This document shows positions 55,530 to 63,943 of a DNA stretch of 64,000 bases, one piece after another. Below the pieces are notes generated by a model. The model did no database searches, was not told the origin of the DNA, and saw nothing but the letters and a program-made list of their open reading frames with translations. The stretch is from CAVQBJ01 sp963724405. Its GTDB lineage: Bacteria; Actinomycetota; Thermoleophilia; Solirubrobacterales; Solirubrobacteraceae. Each line of letters starts with the position of its first letter. The first letter of the stretch is position 1. The translations under genes and the position numbers were made by a program. The DNA is taken from positions 248,001 to 312,000 of the forward strand of contig CAVRUQ010000011.1 of assembly GCA_963724405.1 (NCBI GenBank), given 5' to 3'.

Positions 55530-57790
55530 CTCACGTGCCCTCGGTAACGAGGCCGGATGCCGAGCGGAGGCGCCTGAGCGAGATGGTCAACCTCTCGGAG
55601 ACCACGGTGATCAAGGAAGGCAACGCGTTCTGCGTGGCCATGCGCGATGGACGACTGCCGCTCGTCGACGACCATCCGCTCGGCATCTACCTGGCCGACT
55701 GCCGGCACCTGCGCGGGTACGAGCTGTGGATCGCCGGCCGCCAGCCGCGGCTCTTGATCTCCAACGACTCGGCCGGCACCGCGGCCGTGTTCGAGCTGAC
55801 TAACCAGGACCTCGTGCTGGCCGACGGGCGCGAGCTTCCGCTGCAGTCACTCCAGATTCGGCTCGCCCGCCAGATGCAGCCGGCGGCGATGCTCGAACGG
55901 ATCAGCCTGTGCTCCCACGCCCGCGATCCGGTCGCCTTCGAGCTCGAGCTGCGGCTCGATGCCGATTTCGCGCCGATGCTCGAGGTCCGCGGGCTCGCGC
56001 GCCCGCTCTCGCGCGAGGTCCGACGGCAGCGACGCGAGCACGCGCTCAGATTCGCGGCGACCGGAGTGGATGGCGTGGTGCGCTCGACGACCGTCAGCTG
56101 CGCCGTCGCCGAGGCGCAGGAACACCACCGGCTGCGCGTGCCGGTGAAGCTCGAGCCCGGCGAGGAGCTCTCGCTCGACGTCGAGTTCGTGCTCGCCCAG
56201 CGAAGCGGTTCAGGGCCCCGGGCCGTCGCCGTCGCCGTCTCCGAGCCCGATCACGGCGCGTCGATGTCGCAGGCGGGAGCCGACGCCGACGCGTGGCTGG
56301 CCGGCCGCTGCCGGGTCGACGTAGACGAGGAGCTGGTCGACCGCGTCCTTCGCCGCTCGCTGCTCGACCTGCGGCTGCTCGCCTCCGAGCTCGACGGTCA
56401 CGCCTACTACGCGGCCGGTGTGCCCTGGTACGCGACGCTGTTCGGCCGCGACAGCATCATCGCCGCGCTGCAGACGCTCGCCTTCGATCCCGATATGGCC
56501 GCGGAGACCCTGCGCGTGCTCGCCGGCCGACTCGGCAGCCGCATCGATGAGGAGCGCGATGAGGAGCCGGGCAAGGTACTGCACGAGCTGCGCCAGGACG
56601 AGCTCGCCGCCGCGGGGTTGACGCCGTTCGCCCGCTACTACGGGACCGTCGACGCCACGCCGCTGTTCCTGTGCCTGCTGTGCGAGCACGCGAACTGGAC
56701 GGGATCGCTCGACCTCTTCTGGGAGCTCCGGGCAGAGATTGAACAGGCGGTGCGGTGGATCGACGAGTTCGCCGACCTCGACGGCGACCGGCTGCTCGAG
56801 TACCGCAGCCGGGCGGCCGGTGGACTTGCGAACCACTGCTGGAAGGACTCCTGGGACGGGGTTCCAGACGAGCGCGGTTTGCCGCTGGAGGCTCCCGTCG
56901 CGGTCATCGAGGCTCAGGGCTACGTGTACGCCGCCAAGTGCGGCCTGGCCCGGCTGTTTGAGCTGGCCGGCGACTCGGACCGGGCGCAGGCTCTCCTGCA
57001 GGACGCCGCGCATCTCGCCGCCGAGATCGAGCGCTTCTGGCTACCGGACCTGGGCTTCTACGCGATCGCGTTGGACGGCCAGAAACGCGCGAGCCGGGTG
57101 CTGGCCTCCAACCAGGGACACCTCCTGTGGGCGGGCGTCGTTCAGACCAATCGCGCCCGCGCCATCTGCGACGCGCTGATGGGAAGCGCCTCCTACTCGG
57201 GGTGGGGCGTGCGCACCCTCGGCAGCACCGAGCGCGCGTTCAACCCCGTCGGCTACCACACCGGGACCGTCTGGCCGCACGACAACGCGCTGTTCGCCAT
57301 GGGCCTGCGCAGGTATGGACTCGACCAGCCGTTCCTGCGGGTCCTCGAGGGCCTCCTCGACGCCGCCTCCGTGTTGCCCGACTACAGGTTGCCCGAGCTA
57401 TTCGCGGGCTTCTCCCGCGCCGACTACGAGGATCCGGTTCCCTACCCGGTCGCATGCAGCCCCCAGGCCTGGGCGGCCGGCTCGCTGCCTTCGATGCTGA
57501 TCGCCGGGTTGGGGATCACGGCCGATGGCCTGCGGCGCACGCTGCGAGTCAGGCGCCCGGCGCTGCCCCGGCACATAAACCGCGTGGCTGTCGAGCACCT
57601 GCGCGTCGGGGAGGCCCACGTCGATCTCGTCTTCGAACGGGTCGCCCATCGTGCCGAGAGTGTCGCCCTCACCGACGTCAGGGTCGACGGCCAGCTCGAC
57701 GTTGTGCTCGAGATCCTCCGAGCGCCTGGCCCCGAGCGCGAGTGTCAGCTTACGGTCCCCCGGATTGGCGTGGGCTCCGGGCAGCGTTGA
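55526..57790 (+). CDS. Amylo-alpha-1,6-glucosidase (glycogen-debranching type)
   Basis: 754 aa. An N-terminal beta-sandwich (about residues 15-245; FCVAMRDGRLPLVDDHPLG, LGIYLADCRHLRGYEL) is the glycogen-debranching N-terminal domain; an (alpha/alpha)6 barrel follows (about 270-690). Barrel marks: YAAGVPWYATLFGRDSIIA, LANHCWKDSWDG, SNQGHLLWAG and NPVGYHTGTVWPHDN. It hydrolyses alpha-1,6 branches or related glucans, releasing glucose that TreT could use. No signal peptide. Its last 40 codons are duplicated at 60742-60864. Confidence 0.9.
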   Translation: MTHVPSVTRPDAERRRLSEMVNLSETTVIKEGNAFCVAMRDGRLPLVDDHPLGIYLADCRHLRGYELWIAGRQPRLLISNDSAGTAAVFELTNQDLVLADGRELPLQSLQIRLARQMQPAAMLERISLCSHARDPVAFELELRLDADFAPMLEVRGLARPLSREVRRQRREHALRFAATGVDGVVRSTTVSCAVAEAQEHHRLRVPVKLEPGEELSLDVEFVLAQRSGSGPRAVAVAVSEPDHGASMSQAGADADAWLAGRCRVDVDEELVDRVLRRSLLDLRLLASELDGHAYYAAGVPWYATLFGRDSIIAALQTLAFDPDMAAETLRVLAGRLGSRIDEERDEEPGKVLHELRQDELAAAGLTPFARYYGTVDATPLFLCLLCEHANWTGSLDLFWELRAEIEQAVRWIDEFADLDGDRLLEYRSRAAGGLANHCWKDSWDGVPDERGLPLEAPVAVIEAQGYVYAAKCGLARLFELAGDSDRAQALLQDAAHLAAEIERFWLPDLGFYAIALDGQKRASRVLASNQGHLLWAGVVQTNRARAICDALMGSASYSGWGVRTLGSTERAFNPVGYHTGTVWPHDNALFAMGLRRYGLDQPFLRVLEGLLDAASVLPDYRLPELFAGFSRADYEDPVPYPVACSPQAWAAGSLPSMLIAGLGITADGLRRTLRVRRPALPRHINRVAVEHLRVGEAHVDLVFERVAHRAESVALTDVRVDGQLDVVLEILRAPGPERECQLTVPRIGVGSGQR

Positions 57791-57813
57791 GGTTCGGCGC
57801 AGCCCCGGCCGGG
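57667..57813 (+). repeat. Direct repeat, copy 1 (3' end of the debranching-enzyme gene)
   Basis: About 145 bases, near identical to 60742-60885, including the last 40 codons and stop of the debranching gene. The two copies flank the adenylate kinase gene and the IS110 element. Small differences and a 1-base gap near the end show that the copies are not brand new. Confidence 0.85.
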
Positions 57814-57940
57814 GACCATGCAGCCGTGGCTGCCCAGCACCTCGGCGAGCGACTTGGTGACCTCGCCCGCCTCCTCCTCCTTGGGCAGGCGGTGCCGCTG
57901 GCGGCTCGGGTACATGCGGAGGAAGAGCGCCATCAGGATC

Positions 57941-58582
57941 TCAGACCTCGCTGGCCCGAAGGCGGCGCGCACGGCCGCGAGTGCGCTCGCCCTGGATCAG
58001 GTATAGGCGGTCCAGGATTTCCTCTGTGACTGCGTCCACCGCCGGTCTGCCGTCGATCACGACCACGTCCGTCCAGCTGTCGAGGGCGTCGCGGACCGCG
58101 CCCGCGTGGGCGTCGTGGACCGATAGCCGCCGGGCGAGCGCCTCGTCGGCATCATCCGCGCGACCCTCGAGCTCTCGCCGGCGGCGCAAGCGCCGGACGA
58201 GCTCCTCGCGGGGAACCTCGAGCCACACTGTGACCGGCCTGGGTTCAAGTCGCCCTCTCCGCGCGAGCAGCTCCCTCAAGCTGTAGGCCTCGGCGGCGGT
58301 GCGCGGGTAGCCATCGAGAACGAATCCCTGCTCGGGAGACAGCGCCTCGAGGCGGTCTCGCACGACGTCGTCGATCAGCTCGTCGGGCGCCAGCTCCCCG
58401 GCCGCCATGATCGCGCTGATCCGCTGTCCGGTCACGGAGTCCGCCGGGATCTCCCGACGTAGGATCTCGCCTGGGCTGATGTGCACCAGGCCGAGGCACT
58501 CGGCGAGCCGCACGGCCTGCGTCCCCTTACCCGCGCCCGGGGGGCCGAGCATGATCACCTGATACGGGGAACGGCGCGCCAT
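57941..58582 (-). CDS. adk: Adenylate kinase
   Basis: 213 aa. P-loop MLGPPGAGKGTQAV, VHISPGEILRREI (AMP-binding region), VLDGYPRTAAEAYSL and a shortened LID segment around RRRELEGRADDADEA, without the zinc cysteines or the long LID of classical bacterial adenylate kinases. Converts AMP and ATP to two ADP. Probably a second copy, because a housekeeping adk normally sits among ribosomal-protein genes. Single gene; the hairpin 58611-58636 lies in its leader. Confidence 0.88.
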   Translation of the reverse strand: MARRSPYQVIMLGPPGAGKGTQAVRLAECLGLVHISPGEILRREIPADSVTGQRISAIMAAGELAPDELIDDVVRDRLEALSPEQGFVLDGYPRTAAEAYSLRELLARRGRLEPRPVTVWLEVPREELVRRLRRRRELEGRADDADEALARRLSVHDAHAGAVRDALDSWTDVVVIDGRPAVDAVTEEILDRLYLIQGERTRGRARRLRASEV

Positions 58583-58610
58583 CTCGGGCCGGGACTAGGC
58601 CAGCAGGTGA

Positions 58611-58636
58611 GCGCAGCAAGCAAGCTTGTGCTGCGC
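58611..58636. repeat. Inverted repeat between adenylate kinase and IS110
   Basis: GCGCAGCA (58611-58618) and TGCTGCGC (58629-58636) with a 10-base loop. It lies upstream of adk and within 45 bases of the IS110 element's 3' side. IS110 elements often enter palindromic targets, so it may be an insertion target or a leader structure. Confidence 0.4.
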
Positions 58637-58639
58637 GAC

Positions 58640-60060
58640 CTCGCCATAGAGGTTCTGATGGGAAATGAAGGTTTGGTCAGGCGGGGGCTGGTTGGAGGGT
58701 GACGTGGTGTCCGAGGCGTTCGAGCTGTTTGATGAGGCGTCGGGTGGCTCGTTCGGGGTCGCGGCGGGTGAAGTGGTCGGGGCCGAGGTCTTTGTAGAGC
58801 TCTCCTGTGCTGAGCATGTGCCAGGCGCTGGTCAGGATGGAGTGTTTGACGGCGCCGAGCGCGCGGCCGTGACCGCGGCGTGGCCGTAGGCGTGCGTATT
58901 GTGCGGCGAGGTAGGTGTTCTTGGTGCGGGCGGCGGCCATCGCGGCTTCGGTGAGCGCGGTGTCCAGCCACTTCGAGCCATCGCGGGTCTTGCCCGAGCG
59001 GCGTTTGCCGGCCGAGCGGTCGTTACCGGGGCACTGCCCGGCCCAGGACGCGAGGTGACGCTCGGAGGGGAAGCGGGTCATGTCGGTCCCGATCTCCGCG
59101 ACGATGACTTGGGCCGTGCGCCGCTGAACGCCGGGGATCGAGCAGAGCAGCTCAGCGGCCAGCGCGAAAGGGGCCAGTTGCTCCTCGATCGCGTCGGAGA
59201 GTAGATCTATCTGCTCGTCAAGGAAATCCAGGTGGGCGAGCATCGCGCCGACGATCAGCGCGTGCTGGGGGTCAAAGCGCCCTTCCAGCGCCTCTTTGAG
59301 CGCGGGGATCTTCGCGCGCAATCGTCCCTTGGCCAGCTCGGCCAGGATCTCGGGATCGGTCGTTCCCTTGACCAGCGCGTCGAGCATCGCGCGACCGGAG
59401 ACGCCGAGTATGTCGCTGGCGACGCAATCGAGTTTGATCCCGGTGTCCTCGATCAGCTTGTGCAGCCGGTTGGCCTCGCGCTGGCGCTCAGCGATCTGCG
59501 TCTTGCGATACCGCGTCAGGTTGCGCAACGCGCGGATCGGCTTCGGCGGGATGAAGCTGCGCGCCAGCAGCCCGGACTCCAACAGCTGGCACAGCCACGC
59601 CGCATCGGACACATCGGTCTTGCGGCCCGGGACCTGCTTGACGTGGCGAGCGTTGACCAGCAGGCAATCAAAATCCTCCTCCAAGATCGCCCACACCGGC
59701 TTCCAATACACGCCGGTCGCCTCCATCGCGACCTGGCTGACCCGATGCGCCTTCAGCCAATCGCGCAACGCGAGCAGCCCCCGCACCGTCGTGGAGAACT
59801 CCGCGACCTGTTGAGCGCGTTCGCGGCCGCGCCCTTCAACCCGCACGCACGCCGTGACCTGCGCCTTATGCACATCAAGCGCGCCCGCGCGCGCCACGAT
59901 CGTCTTCATGAGAACCTCCGCGCCGACAAAAACAGGGCGTCGCCCGCGGGGCCTGAAAAGAACAACGAGTCTGATGGGCGTGCTCTACGGCAACAGTCCG
60001 GCATACCGGGCAGACCCCAGCACCATCCTAAGTACGGGCTCACAAGCACCATAGGTCGGC
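58640..60060 (-). mobile_element. IS110-family insertion sequence (ends approximate)
   Basis: One complete transposase gene with about 40 noncoding bases after it and about 150 before it. CCATAG occurs near both proposed ends (58643-58651 and 60047-60055), which could be the insertion core, but the exact ends need comparison with an empty site. No terminal inverted repeats, as usual for IS110. The noncoding part before the gene (59910-60060) is where IS110-group bridge RNA is encoded. Confidence 0.7.
58677..59909 (-). CDS. IS110-family DEDD transposase (bridge-RNA-guided recombinase family)
   Basis: 410 aa, complete. RuvC-like N-terminal domain with DEDD residues in GALDVHKAQ, VAMEATGVYW and KTDVSDAAWL. 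C-terminal Transposase_20 domain with helix-hairpin CSIPGVQRRTAQVIVAEIG and the serine motif GNDRSAGKRRSGKT. All catalytic positions are present, so it is probably active. Ribosome site GGAGG six bases before ATG 59909. Confidence 0.95.
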   Translation of the reverse strand: MKTIVARAGALDVHKAQVTACVRVEGRGRERAQQVAEFSTTVRGLLALRDWLKAHRVSQVAMEATGVYWKPVWAILEEDFDCLLVNARHVKQVPGRKTDVSDAAWLCQLLESGLLARSFIPPKPIRALRNLTRYRKTQIAERQREANRLHKLIEDTGIKLDCVASDILGVSGRAMLDALVKGTTDPEILAELAKGRLRAKIPALKEALEGRFDPQHALIVGAMLAHLDFLDEQIDLLSDAIEEQLAPFALAAELLCSIPGVQRRTAQVIVAEIGTDMTRFPSERHLASWAGQCPGNDRSAGKRRSGKTRDGSKWLDTALTEAAMAAARTKNTYLAAQYARLRPRRGHGRALGAVKHSILTSAWHMLSTGELYKDLGPDHFTRRDPERATRRLIKQLERLGHHVTLQPAPA

Positions 60061-60336
60061 GGCGTCAACAGACGACCCCACGAGTCTCACCCATTTCAAC
60101 CGCCCGCGCATGCCCGCGCCGCGGGCACAATTCCTAAGCCGAAGTTTGACCGTGGCTCCAGGCCGCCTCCGTGAGGGCTATTTCGCGGCCGCCGAACTAC
60201 ACGAGCGGACGTGCGAGCTCGAGCGGCTCGCCGAGTCGGCTCTGGGCCGGTCAGGCTGAGGGAGCCCTCCAGCGCCCGAGTGGCCTCGCCGGGGCGCTGC
60301 TGCGCGTCTGCTGAGCCGGATGAGTGGCCGGCAGGC
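59910..60336. other. IS110 left-end noncoding region plus flanking intergenic DNA
   Basis: 427 bases without a gene. 59910-60060 should hold the bridge RNA, read on the minus strand; several short complementary stretches are visible but I could not settle a fold. A 17-bp palindrome TGCCCGCG-C-CGCGGGCA is at 60111-60127, just outside the element. Nothing is recognised in 60128-60336. Confidence 0.45.
60111..60127. repeat. 17-bp palindrome near IS110
   Basis: TGCCCGCG, a single C, CGCGGGCA. Perfect 8-bp arms; too tight a loop for RNA, so a protein-binding or recombination site is more likely than a hairpin. Confidence 0.4.
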
Positions 60337-60666
60337 TCACGGAGCGTTCACAGACGGTGTGGCCCGCGTCGAGCGCTTCGCGCACGCCGTCGGAGCTTGA
60401 TCTGGCGGGGAATCCCTGGCTGCCTCCGCATCGGGACGGCTGCCCGCCGTCTTCGCCTGCCGTCGCCAGCGCGCCGCCGCGATGGCCGCCCGCATCTCCT
60501 CTATCTCCTCGTCAGACGGCGGACCCTCATCCTCTTCGGTGGCCAGCCAGAATGTGCCGAGTCGCCCGATCCGCTCGTACATATCTCGCGAGCGAAGAGA
60601 CCACGTGGTCGCAACCAGCGCGGACACGACGCAGACGGCCAGGACCACGGCTTGAAAGATGACCAT
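60337..60666 (-). CDS. Small single-span membrane protein
   Basis: 109 aa from ATG 60666. One membrane span near the start (VVLAVCVVSALVATTWSL), then RSRDMYERIGRLGTFWL and an acidic helix DEEIEEMRAAIAAARWRRQ. The tail is low in structure. No known family, and no good ribosome site is visible. Separated from the debranching relic by about 75 bases. Confidence 0.5.
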   Translation of the reverse strand: MVIFQAVVLAVCVVSALVATTWSLRSRDMYERIGRLGTFWLATEEDEGPPSDEEIEEMRAAIAAARWRRQAKTAGSRPDAEAARDSPPDQAPTACAKRSTRATPSVNAP

Positions 60667-60972
60667 GTGCCGGTCGTTAGGCCGCTGGTTGGAGCGGACC
60701 AGTGGCACCCCAGGGCGTGCGCACCCCTCCGCAGCACCGAGCCTCACCGAAGTGAGGTCGACGGCCAGCTCGACGTTGTGCTCGAGATCCTCCGCGCGCC
60801 TGGCCCCGAGCGCGAGTGTCAGCTCGCGGTCCCCCGGATCGGCGTGGGCTCCGGGCAGCGTTGAGGTTCGGCGTAGCCCGGCCGGAGAAGGTGAAGATGC
60901 CTTGGGGCGCCCAAGCATGGGCCTATCAGCCGGGAGGACGATGTCACGACAAGGCACGGGAAGGGAACGAGA
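60667..60972. other. Intergenic region with the duplicated debranching-enzyme end
   Basis: 306 bases. Contains the repeat copy at 60742-60885; the remainder shows no gene. Confidence 0.5.
60742..60885 (+). repeat. Direct repeat, copy 2 (debranching-enzyme 3' relic)
   Basis: Carries the last 40 codons, DGQLDVVLEILRAPGPEREC and QLAVPRIGVGSGQR with stop at 60864, of the gene ending at 57790. There is no upstream coding part, so it is a dead fragment. Its orientation is the same as copy 1. Confidence 0.85.
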
Positions 60973-61059
60973 GTGCTCGATTGGGCGCCGTTGTTACTGA
61001 CCGCACCCGGCGCGCTTTGGTTGTGGACGCGTGCCGCGCGTATGGTGCGGAGGGCACGC

Positions 61060-61305
61060 TCATCTCTGGCGGCCTCGCCTGCGCAGGGCATGAGCGAGCC
61101 GGAGGGGGAGCAGCCCCACCGGCGCCCGCCGGCCGAGCTCATCCCGGTCCTCGCGGTCAAGAGCGGCGGCGTACCGACGCGCATCCGCCGAGGTCGCATA
61201 GGCCTTGCTTCCACCCGCGCCGCAGCCGCGCTGGCAGCGCCAGCTCATGGTGTCGCCAGCGCTCGAGAAGCGGTAGCGGTGGCCGAAGAGATGGCAGCGC
61301 AGCAC
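61060..61305 (-). CDS. Small Cys/His-rich conserved protein
   Basis: 81 aa from GTG 61305. LRCHLFGHRYRFSS, MSWRCQRGCGAGGSKAY, RYAAALDREDRDELGRRAPV and LLPLRL form a pattern I know from actinobacterial hypothetical proteins. The cysteines and histidines suggest a small zinc site. A start at 61332 is possible but would overlap the divergent transporter start. Role unknown. Confidence 0.65.
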   Translation of the reverse strand: MLRCHLFGHRYRFSSAGDTMSWRCQRGCGAGGSKAYATSADARRYAAALDREDRDELGRRAPVGLLPLRLAHALRRRGRQR

Positions 61306-61330
61306 TGACAGAAAGCTAGGACGCCAGCTC

Positions 61331-63943
61331 ATGAGCACCACCACGATTCCCACGGCCGTCCCGCGGACGATCCGAACCGAGATTCCGGCCCGCCTCGACC
61401 GCCTGCCGTGGTCGCGCTTTCACTGGCGGATCGTGATCGGCCTGGGCACTGTGTGGATCCTCGACGGATTGGAGGTAACGATCGTCGGTGCGATCGCAGC
61501 CAGACTGACCGAGCGAGGCAGCGGGATCCACATGAACGCTGCGGATATCGGCACGGCAGCTGCGATCTACGTCGCCGGCGCATGCTTCGGGGCTCTGCTG
61601 TTCGGCCAGCTCACCGATCGGCATGGACGAAAGAAGCTGTTCCTGGTCACGCTGTCGATCTATCTCGCTGCCACGGTGGCAACCGGGTTCGCGTTCGCGC
61701 CGTGGTACTTCTTCGTCTGCCGCTTCTTCACCGGCATGGGCATCGGCGGCGAGTACTCGGCGATCAATTCCGCGATCGACGAACTCATTCCGGCTCGTAA
61801 CCGTGGCCGCGTCGATCTGACGATCAACGGCAGTTATTGGGTCGGCTCGGCTATCGGGGGCCTCGTTGCCCTGTTGCTGCTCGACACGGCGCTGTTCCCG
61901 AAGGACGTTGGTTGGAGGTTTGCATTCGCTGCCGGAGCGATTCTCGGTCTGGGGATCCTGCTGGTGCGTCGCCAGGTCCCGGAGAGCCCACGCTGGCTGT
62001 TCATTCACGGCCGCGAGCAGGAGGCCGAGCGGATCGTCGATCAGATCGAGGCTGAGGTTCGCGAGCAGACCGGAGTCCAGCTGACGGAACCCGGCCAAGC
62101 GATCACAGTCCGCCAGCGTGACGCGATCCCCTTCCGTGAGCTGGCGAAGGTTGCGATCAAGCGCTACCCGCGTCGCGCGTTCCTCGGGTTGGCGCTGTTC
62201 GTGGGTCAAGCGTTTCTCTACAACGCCGTGGTGTTCGACCTCGGCTCGATCTTGCACCAGTTCTTCGCGGTTGGCTCGGGGTCGGTGCCGTACTTCATGA
62301 CGATCTTCGCGGTCAGCAACTTCCTCGGGCCGCTCCTGCTGGGGCGCTTCTTCGACACGATCGGGCGAATCCCGATGATCTCCGGCACCTACCTGGGCTC
62401 GGCGGGGCTCGTGGTCGCGCTCGGCGTGCTGATGATCACCAACAGCCTGACCACCTGGTCATTCATGGCCTTGGTGCTGGCCAGCTTCTTCCTCGCCTCG
62501 GCCGGCGCTAGCTCGGCATACCTGACGGTCAGCGAGGTATTCCCCATGGAGACGCGCGCGCTCGCGATCGCGTTGTTCTTTGCGGTCGGGACCGCCACAG
62601 GAGGGATCGTCGGTCCCGAGCTCTTCGGGCAGTTGATCAACACCGGCAGCAAGCACGCGGTTGCGATCGGGTTCTTCATTGGCGCGGCGGCGATGGCTCT
62701 CGGGGGTGTGGCTGAGCTGCTGTTCGGAGTGCGGGCAGAGCAGCAGTCGCTCGAGAACATTGCCAAGCCGCTCACCGTAGCGGACGCCGAGGCGCTGATG
62801 CCGCTGCCGGTCGCGCCCGAGGCACCGCTGCCCCCCGAGACCTACCACGAGCAGCACGAAGCCGTGCGCTCCCGCGAGCAAGCGGAGGACGAGCGAGCGG
62901 CCGCCGCCGAGCGGCGAGCGGCGCTGCAGGAGTTGCGCAGCAGAGAGCCGGGCCGGCCGGCCGAGGAGCTTCGCCGCCAGGAGATCGAGGCGGAGATCGC
63001 AGAGCTCCGCGCCCAGCGACTCGACGAGTTGGCTGTGGCGCACGAAGAGCGGGCCAAGGCACTGCAAGCCAGGACGGGAGCTGCTCGACGCGCGGCACTC
63101 GAGCGAGCTGCAGCTGCGGAGGAGCGGGCCCGCTCGTACGAGGAGCGGGCGCAGGCGCGGGCGGGCGAGGGCCGCCCCGAGGCGGCGACCCACGCGCTGC
63201 TGGCCGAGGTCGCCGGCGAGCGCGCCCGGGAGCACGAGCAGCGGGCGCTGGCCGAGGAGGCCCGGGGAGAGGCCGAGCACCTACTCGGGGCAGCCGCCGA
63301 GTGGGCGCGGGCCCGCGCGGAGATGCACGAGCGCTCTGCCGACGTTCACGCCGCAAGGGCGCTCCTCGCAGAGGCCAGGGCACACGGTGACGAGCAGGAG
63401 GCCGCTCGCCACGAACGCGAGGTGCACGACCGGGAGCTCATTGCAGCGGCCGCCGAGCAGCGCGTCGACGCCGCCGAGCACCGGGCGAAGGCCGAAGCGC
63501 TGCGGGTCGCCGACGCCGCTGTCTCGCAGAGCGAGCGTGAAGAGCGGATCCGTCAGCGACGCGCGCGCTCGCTCGATCGCGACAAGGCGGGTCTTCAGCG
63601 CTTCCGCTTCGGAGCGGGAGACGCGTTCTACTCGCCAGGCATGGTCGGCACCGCCAGCACCGGCAGCAGACTGGCGGCCAGGGCGCGCGAGGACCTGGAT
63701 CGCGAGATCGAGCTGCTGGCGCGGGCACTCGAGAAGCACGGCCCGCTCGAACTCGAGGAGCTCAAGCGGCTGGTGGGCGGACGCTACTGGGGTCCGGGTC
63801 GCTTCCGCGCCGCGTTGCGGGCGGCCACCGACGAAGGCAAGGCGATGCGCCAGTCGCGCACGATCTACGCGCCGCCGGTTCCCGACGGCCAGGCAAGACC
63901 CGCCCCGGTCCCCACCGCGCGCGAGGAATCGCCGGTGCCATGA
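61331..63943 (+). CDS. MFS transporter with a long coiled-coil tail and winged-helix-like end
   Basis: 870 aa. Residues about 30-475 are a 12-span sugar-porter/MHS-type transporter: GLEVTIVGAIAARLTERG, GQLTDRHGRKKLF (motif A), GMGIGGEYSAINSAI and PESPRWLF. From about 500 to 760 the protein is a charged Ala/Glu/Arg coiled coil (EERAAAAERR and ERAKALQARTG types). Residues about 785-850 (LARALEKHGPLELEELKRL, RFRAALRAATDEGKAM) look like a winged helix. So the cytoplasmic tail is nearly half the protein. The substrate is unknown. The MFS part is certain; the tail domains are inferred. Confidence 0.85.
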   Translation: MSTTTIPTAVPRTIRTEIPARLDRLPWSRFHWRIVIGLGTVWILDGLEVTIVGAIAARLTERGSGIHMNAADIGTAAAIYVAGACFGALLFGQLTDRHGRKKLFLVTLSIYLAATVATGFAFAPWYFFVCRFFTGMGIGGEYSAINSAIDELIPARNRGRVDLTINGSYWVGSAIGGLVALLLLDTALFPKDVGWRFAFAAGAILGLGILLVRRQVPESPRWLFIHGREQEAERIVDQIEAEVREQTGVQLTEPGQAITVRQRDAIPFRELAKVAIKRYPRRAFLGLALFVGQAFLYNAVVFDLGSILHQFFAVGSGSVPYFMTIFAVSNFLGPLLLGRFFDTIGRIPMISGTYLGSAGLVVALGVLMITNSLTTWSFMALVLASFFLASAGASSAYLTVSEVFPMETRALAIALFFAVGTATGGIVGPELFGQLINTGSKHAVAIGFFIGAAAMALGGVAELLFGVRAEQQSLENIAKPLTVADAEALMPLPVAPEAPLPPETYHEQHEAVRSREQAEDERAAAAERRAALQELRSREPGRPAEELRRQEIEAEIAELRAQRLDELAVAHEERAKALQARTGAARRAALERAAAAEERARSYEERAQARAGEGRPEAATHALLAEVAGERAREHEQRALAEEARGEAEHLLGAAAEWARARAEMHERSADVHAARALLAEARAHGDEQEAARHEREVHDRELIAAAAEQRVDAAEHRAKAEALRVADAAVSQSEREERIRQRRARSLDRDKAGLQRFRFGAGDAFYSPGMVGTASTGSRLAARAREDLDREIELLARALEKHGPLELEELKRLVGGRYWGPGRFRAALRAATDEGKAMRQSRTIYAPPVPDGQARPAPVPTAREESPVP

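Noticed and set aside
60211..60864. 217-codon plus-strand frame ending with the debranching-enzyme tail
   Set aside because: Only the last 40 codons are meaningful, and these are the duplicated relic; the preceding part is random.
60973..61308. 111-codon plus-strand frame opposite the Cys/His-rich protein
   Set aside because: Its first 25 residues look membrane-like, but the remainder is antisense to a recognised conserved protein at 61060-61305.
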